Shown here: one piece after another, positions 6,426 to 8,493 of the stretch
Layout: each line of letters starts with the position of its first letter
Position numbering within the stretch: the stretch's first letter is position 1
Source: Peptococcaceae bacterium UBA3937
GTDB lineage: Bacteria > Bacillota > Peptococcia > DRI-13 > DTU073
NCBI GenBank assembly: GCA_002385735.1
Contig: DGEB01000059.1
Span: 1-8,493, forward strand
Length of the DNA stretch: 8,493 nt
Direction: 5' to 3'
Made by a program: the position numbers and the translations under genes
Notes under the pieces: generated by a model
The model's input: the letters and a program-made list of their open reading frames with translations, nothing else
Told to the model about the DNA's origin: nothing
Database searches by the model: none

Positions 6426-7628
6426 TTAATCTTTCCTGCCTATTTCCTCGAAGACCGCCTGGAGCGTCTTCAGCCCTGCCTTTATATCATCATAAGAAAT
6501 ATTGAGAGGCGGCGCCAGGCGGATGACCCTGCTTTGCACACAATTCACCAGGACGCCCTTCCGTTGACAAAGTTGCTGCACCTTTTGCCCTTCGATGTTC
6601 AGCTCGATGCCTAACAACAGACCCAATCCCCTTATTTCTTTAATCAGCGGATTGTTCTTCCTGAACTCATTAATTTGTTGCTTGATGTATTCGCCTTTTG
6701 CGGCGGCCTCCTGGGCCAGGTTTTCGTTAAGAATCACCGACAAAGCCGCATGGGCCGCTGCCGTGGCCAGGGGGTTTCCCCCAAAGGTGGAGGCATGGTC
6801 GCCGGGTTCGAAGGCGGTAGCCGCCTCCCCCCGGGCGACAATGGCGCCAATCGGCACGCCGCCGCCCAGCCCTTTGGCCAAAGTGAAGATATCCGGCTCC
6901 ACCCCGTAATGTTCGTAGGCAAAGAGCTTGCCGGTACGCCCCAGGCCGGTCTGCACCTCGTCGAAGATTAAGAGGAGACCCTTTTTTGCGCACAGGGCCT
7001 TCACCCCGTCCAGGTACTCTTTGGTGGCCGGGTGCACCCCCCCCTCGCCCTGCACCGGCTCCAGCAGAATCGCGCAAGTCTCTGCCGTGACCGCATCTTG
7101 CAAGGCCTGTAAATCATTATACGGCACATACTTAAAGCCGGGCACCAGGGGTTTAAAATCCTGCTGGTATTTTTCCTGACCGGTGGCGGTTAACGCCCCC
7201 ATGGTTCTGCCGTGGAAAGAATCAAGCGCCGTGATAATCTCATAACGCTTGGAGCCGTACTTTTTCGCCGCATATTTACGGGCTAATTTGATGGCTCCCT
7301 CATTGGCTTCCGCACCGCTATTACAGAAAAAGACCTTCTCGCCACAGGAGTTGTCGACCAGCAGTTTGGCCAGGAGCGTCTGGGGCTGGTTCCAATAAAG
7401 ATTGGAACAATGGATGAGCTGTTCCGCCTGCTCCTGAATGGCCTTGACTACCCTGGGATGACAATGCCCTACGTTGTTCACGGCAATCCCGCTGATCAAA
7501 TCCAGGTACTTATTGCCATCACTATCCCAAACGTAACTGCCGAAACCTCTCACCAGGGCAATCGCCAGATGGGAATAAGTGTTCATTATATAGTCCTGCC
7601 CCAATGCCACAAGGATCTGATTATCCAT
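6426..7628 (-). CDS. argD: Acetylornithine aminotransferase
   Basis: PLP-dependent class III aminotransferase interconverting N-acetylglutamate semialdehyde and N-acetylornithine with glutamate as amino donor. Visible features are NSGAEANEGAIKLARKY (103-119), SFHGRTMGALTATG (137-150), EPVQGEGG (190-197), the PLP-binding aspartate in FDEVQTGLGRTG (D223), and the Schiff-base lysine in LAKGLGGGVPIGA (K252). The 400-residue length fits the family. The ATG at 7628 has a perfect AGGAGG (7636-7641) at 7-nt spacing. Its position between argJ and argF supports the arginine role over a generic ornithine or 4-aminobutyrate aminotransferase; some ArgD enzymes also act in lysine synthesis. Confidence 0.95.
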   Translation of the reverse strand: MDNQILVALGQDYIMNTYSHLAIALVRGFGSYVWDSDGNKYLDLISGIAVNNVGHCHPRVVKAIQEQAEQLIHCSNLYWNQPQTLLAKLLVDNSCGEKVFFCNSGAEANEGAIKLARKYAAKKYGSKRYEIITALDSFHGRTMGALTATGQEKYQQDFKPLVPGFKYVPYNDLQALQDAVTAETCAILLEPVQGEGGVHPATKEYLDGVKALCAKKGLLLIFDEVQTGLGRTGKLFAYEHYGVEPDIFTLAKGLGGGVPIGAIVARGEAATAFEPGDHASTFGGNPLATAAAHAALSVILNENLAQEAAAKGEYIKQQINEFRKNNPLIKEIRGLGLLLGIELNIEGQKVQQLCQRKGVLVNCVQSRVIRLAPPLNISYDDIKAGLKTLQAVFEEIGRKD

Positions 7629-7670
7629 TTTTAAACCTCCTCTTTTGGACCTCTTCTCTGGTACTGTTCA

Positions 7671-8493
7671 TCAGGACCGGTAATCGGCGTTGATTCTTAC
7701 ATATTCATAAGACAAATCACAACCCCACGCCGTTGCCGCAGCGTCGCCCGCCTGCAAATCAACGACAATTCTTATTTCCTCTTTGGCCAGAAGCTTTCCT
7801 GCTTCCTCCTCGCTAAAACTTGCTCCTGCGCCATTGCGGGCTACCAACAAGCCCCCCAGATAAACATCCACCCGGTCCGGTTCAAACCGGGCGCCGGAAT
7901 AACCCAGGGCACAGATAATCCGTCCCCAGTTGGCATCTTCGCCGAAAAGAGCCGCCTTCAGCAAAGTGGAACCGGCAATGGCCCGGGCCGCCTTGCGGGC
8001 ATCCTCCGGACCTGGAGCATTGACCACCTGCACCTCCAGCAATTTGGTCGCCCCTTCCCCGTCCCGGGCGATCATTTTCGCCAAAGCCTGGCATACTTCT
8101 TTTAAAGCTTCACAAAAAAGCTCAAAACCGGGGTTGGCCGTATCTTCAAGCAAGGGATTCCCGGCCCGGCCATTGGCTAAGACCACCACCGTATCATTGG
8201 TACTGGTGTCGCCATCTACCGTTACCATATTAAAGGAAGCGTCATTGGCGCGGCGCAAAGCCTCCTGCAAACAAGCGGGGCTAATGGCCGCATCGGTAGT
8301 CACCAGCGCCAACATGGTGGCCATATTGGGATGAATCATCCCGGCCCCTTTGGCCATGCCGCCTAAAAGAACCTTTTGCCCATCAAGCTCAATTTGCAGG
8401 GCGATCTCCTTGGCAAAGGTATCCGTGGTCATTATCGCTTCGGCTGCCAGGGAACCTGCCTCCACGGAAAGCCGGTTACCAGCCTCCCCAATC
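7671..8493 (-). CDS. argJ: Glutamate N-acetyltransferase / ornithine acetyltransferase, partial, 5' end off window
   Basis: ArgJ transfers the acetyl group from N-acetylornithine to glutamate (cyclic arginine pathway); some members also use acetyl-CoA. The proenzyme self-cleaves before a threonine to give alpha and beta chains. Here the cleavage site is visible in GMAKGAGMIHPNMATML, with the nucleophilic Thr at 8316-8318. Other family segments are AEAIMTTDTF near the right edge, VDGDTSTNDT, EDANWGRII, and the canonical C-terminal YVRINADYRS ending in TGA at 7671-7673. The frame stays open through the right edge, so a GTG at 8465 is internal and not the start; roughly the N-terminal third is missing. 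It is followed after 42 bp by argD, with no argB between. Confidence 0.96.
   Translation of the reverse strand, partial: IGEAGNRLSVEAGSLAAEAIMTTDTFAKEIALQIELDGQKVLLGGMAKGAGMIHPNMATMLALVTTDAAISPACLQEALRRANDASFNMVTVDGDTSTNDTVVVLANGRAGNPLLEDTANPGFELFCEALKEVCQALAKMIARDGEGATKLLEVQVVNAPGPEDARKAARAIAGSTLLKAALFGEDANWGRIICALGYSGARFEPDRVDVYLGGLLVARNGAGASFSEEEAGKLLAKEEIRIVVDLQAGDAAATAWGCDLSYEYVRINADYRS

Noticed and set aside
7930..8334. Plus-strand 134-codon ORF opposite argJ
   Set aside because: Antisense shadow of argJ; low-complexity Ala/Ser/Lys composition reflects complementing a codon-biased gene.

Overview
The window looks like chromosomal DNA from a Gram-positive bacterium of moderate GC content, most likely an anaerobic Firmicute of the Clostridia/Peptococcaceae type. 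This is inferred from the strong AGGAGG-like Shine-Dalgarno sites, the clustered argJ-D-F-G-H order, a compact LigD-type ATP-dependent DNA ligase, and half-length TSUP permease genes. No rRNA, tRNA, CRISPR array, insertion sequence or phage gene is visible.

Layout. (1) Bases 1-813, minus strand: the N-terminal 271 codons of an ATP-dependent DNA ligase whose 3' end lies off the left edge. All nucleotidyl-transferase motifs are present. The start of its OB-fold runs into an in-frame array of five 18-bp repeats. (2) A 70-bp divergent intergenic region separates it from a plus-strand ZIP-family metal transporter (884-1630). (3) Two abutting, in-frame plus-strand ORFs (1744-2133 and 2134-2502) each encode one half of a TauE/SafE (TSUP) permease. 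The first has its Shine-Dalgarno inside a perfect 9-bp inverted repeat. (4) A bidirectional terminator (about 2501-2541) separates these genes from a converging minus-strand arginine cluster that fills the rest of the window. In transcription order this is argJ (5' end off the right edge), argD, argF, argG and argH.

The arginine genes form one pathway block. ArgJ moves the acetyl group from N-acetylornithine to glutamate. ArgD makes N-acetylornithine from the semialdehyde. ArgF carbamoylates ornithine, and ArgG with ArgH converts citrulline to arginine. Gaps are 42 bp (argJ-argD), 43 bp (argD-argF) and about 90 bp (argF-argG), and argG and argH overlap, so a single operon is likely. argB and argC are not in the window, and argB is absent from the argJ-argD junction where it is often found.

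The most notable points are repeat-driven, in-frame expansions of two core proteins and the small regulatory or split-gene structures. ArgH carries a roughly 32-residue insertion that coincides with a 96-bp nested palindrome encoding an NPSPGGEG-type peptide. The ligase carries a hexapeptide minisatellite. The TSUP permease is split by a TAG directly followed by ATG, and its start region can form a hairpin that hides the ribosome binding site. I see no clear evidence of an entirely new multi-gene system.
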